This document shows, piece by piece, positions 6,280-6,545 of a stretch of 6,545 nucleotides of DNA (position 1 is its first letter; each line of letters begins with the position of its first letter). Source of the stretch: an uncultured Sphingorhabdus sp. GTDB taxonomy: Bacteria; Pseudomonadota; Alphaproteobacteria; Sphingomonadales; Sphingomonadaceae. The notes beneath the pieces were generated by a model. It had not been told where the DNA came from and did no database searches. It saw only the letters and a program-made list of their open reading frames with translations. A program made the translations under genes and the position numbers. The stretch is taken from NCBI GenBank assembly GCA_937873665.1, contig CALMYW010000507.1:1-6545 (forward strand), written 5' to 3'.

Positions 6280-6545
6280 TCACCGCAACTTATTCAACTC
6301 ACTACGCAGACAGTGATAATAGTCGGCTGGGCCATTGACGCGCTTGTGGTAGCCACAGGCATTCTCGATGGATTTTCTTTCGAATGCACTGACGTGAGAT
6401 AGATCCGGCTCGCCGCCGGAGTTTGATAATTTGGCCAGCTCTGTCTGTTGGCATCGGTAATACTCGGCCGGCCCATTGACGCGTTTGTGATAGCCACAGG
6501 CATTCTCGATGGAATTTCTCTCTGATGCACTGACGCGAGATAGAT
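6280..6545 (-). CDS. C-terminal end of a protein with tandem cysteine-paired repeats (5' end outside window)
   Basis: The frame is open from the right edge (first full codon 6543-6541) to the TGA at 6282-6280; the start lies outside the window. It encodes 88 residues built from two units of 47 codons, each centred on SIENACGYHKRVNGPA, then a YY pair and a second Cys. Thirty of 39 core positions are identical, and codon changes in the 16-residue core are all synonymous, which supports this frame over others. Each unit has two Cys with 14 residues between them, as in a helical hairpin closed by a disulfide, though that is inference. The pattern recalls C-terminal repeats of uncharacterised proteobacterial proteins; I cannot name the family or the missing N-terminal domain. 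It ends 16 bases before the 820-residue gene and is probably in the same operon. Confidence 0.8.
   Translation of the reverse strand, partial: LSRVSASERNSIENACGYHKRVNGPAEYYRCQQTELAKLSNSGGEPDLSHVSAFERKSIENACGYHKRVNGPADYYHCLRSELNKLR
6286..6402 (-). repeat. Protein-coding tandem repeat, last unit
   Basis: This is the second (C-terminal) repeat unit of the partial gene at the right edge, from LSHVSAFERK to SELNKL. It is offset by exactly 141 bases (47 codons) from the other unit. Over the 88 aligned bases 6317-6404 and 6458-6545 I count 10 mismatches. Confidence 0.85.
6427..6543 (-). repeat. Protein-coding tandem repeat, first visible unit
   Basis: This is the first repeat unit visible in the window, from LSRVSASERN to TELAKL, joined to the next by the linker SNSGGEPD. 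More units may lie beyond the right edge. Confidence 0.85.

Noticed and set aside
6294..6530. A 78-residue - strand reading frame over the repeat region
   Set aside because: It is a different frame of the same DNA. Codon differences between the two units are silent in the other - strand frame (stop at 6280), which also gives a coherent two-Cys repeat, so this frame is a shadow.
6317..6545. CRISPR-like or non-coding direct repeat
   Set aside because: Two 88-base copies spaced by 141 bases are far longer than CRISPR repeats, and the period is an exact number of codons in an open frame. They are explained by a repeated protein domain.

Overview
The window reads as a chromosomal or island segment from a GC-rich proteobacterium. 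The amino-acid style, Shine-Dalgarno sites and short intergenic gaps fit; the genus cannot be told from sequence alone. It is almost fully coding. One gene fragment lies on the + strand at the left edge (1-387), and seven genes on the - strand fill 439-6545. The two blocks converge. No RNA gene, insertion sequence or CRISPR array was seen.

Left edge: the C-terminal part of a tyrosine recombinase, with its HxxR, second His and Tyr nucleophile present. Its DNA looks richer in GC than the genes beside it.

The rest is one apparent operon read right to left. In order of transcription it holds: (1) the tail of a protein ending in two 47-codon tandem repeats with paired cysteines, cut by the window edge; (2) an 820-residue multidomain protein; (3) a 214-residue soluble protein of unknown function; (4) a 349-residue single-pass membrane protein; (5) a 217-residue protein with a signal peptide; (6) a 208-residue RDD-type membrane protein; (7) a 93-residue membrane protein with two predicted spans. 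Gaps are 16, 28, 36, -1, 20 and 21 bases, so co-transcription is likely. Any promoter lies beyond the right edge.

The most notable item is the 820-residue protein. From N to C terminus I read a zinc ribbon, a proline-rich linker, a domain closely resembling the beta-sandwich substrate-binding domain of DnaK/Hsp70 without its ATPase domain, a J-like helical domain without the HPD motif, a long helical region, and two beta-rich segments that may be PH-like. A peptide-binding module is thus joined to a J-like module with neither Hsp70 ATPase nor canonical J activity visible. Around it are membrane and exported proteins, two of which begin with the same nine residues, MAYEDPNAP. I infer a dedicated chaperone-like or scaffold complex linked to the cell envelope. 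The biological role (stress response, envelope function, conflict with phage or other) cannot be settled from this window.
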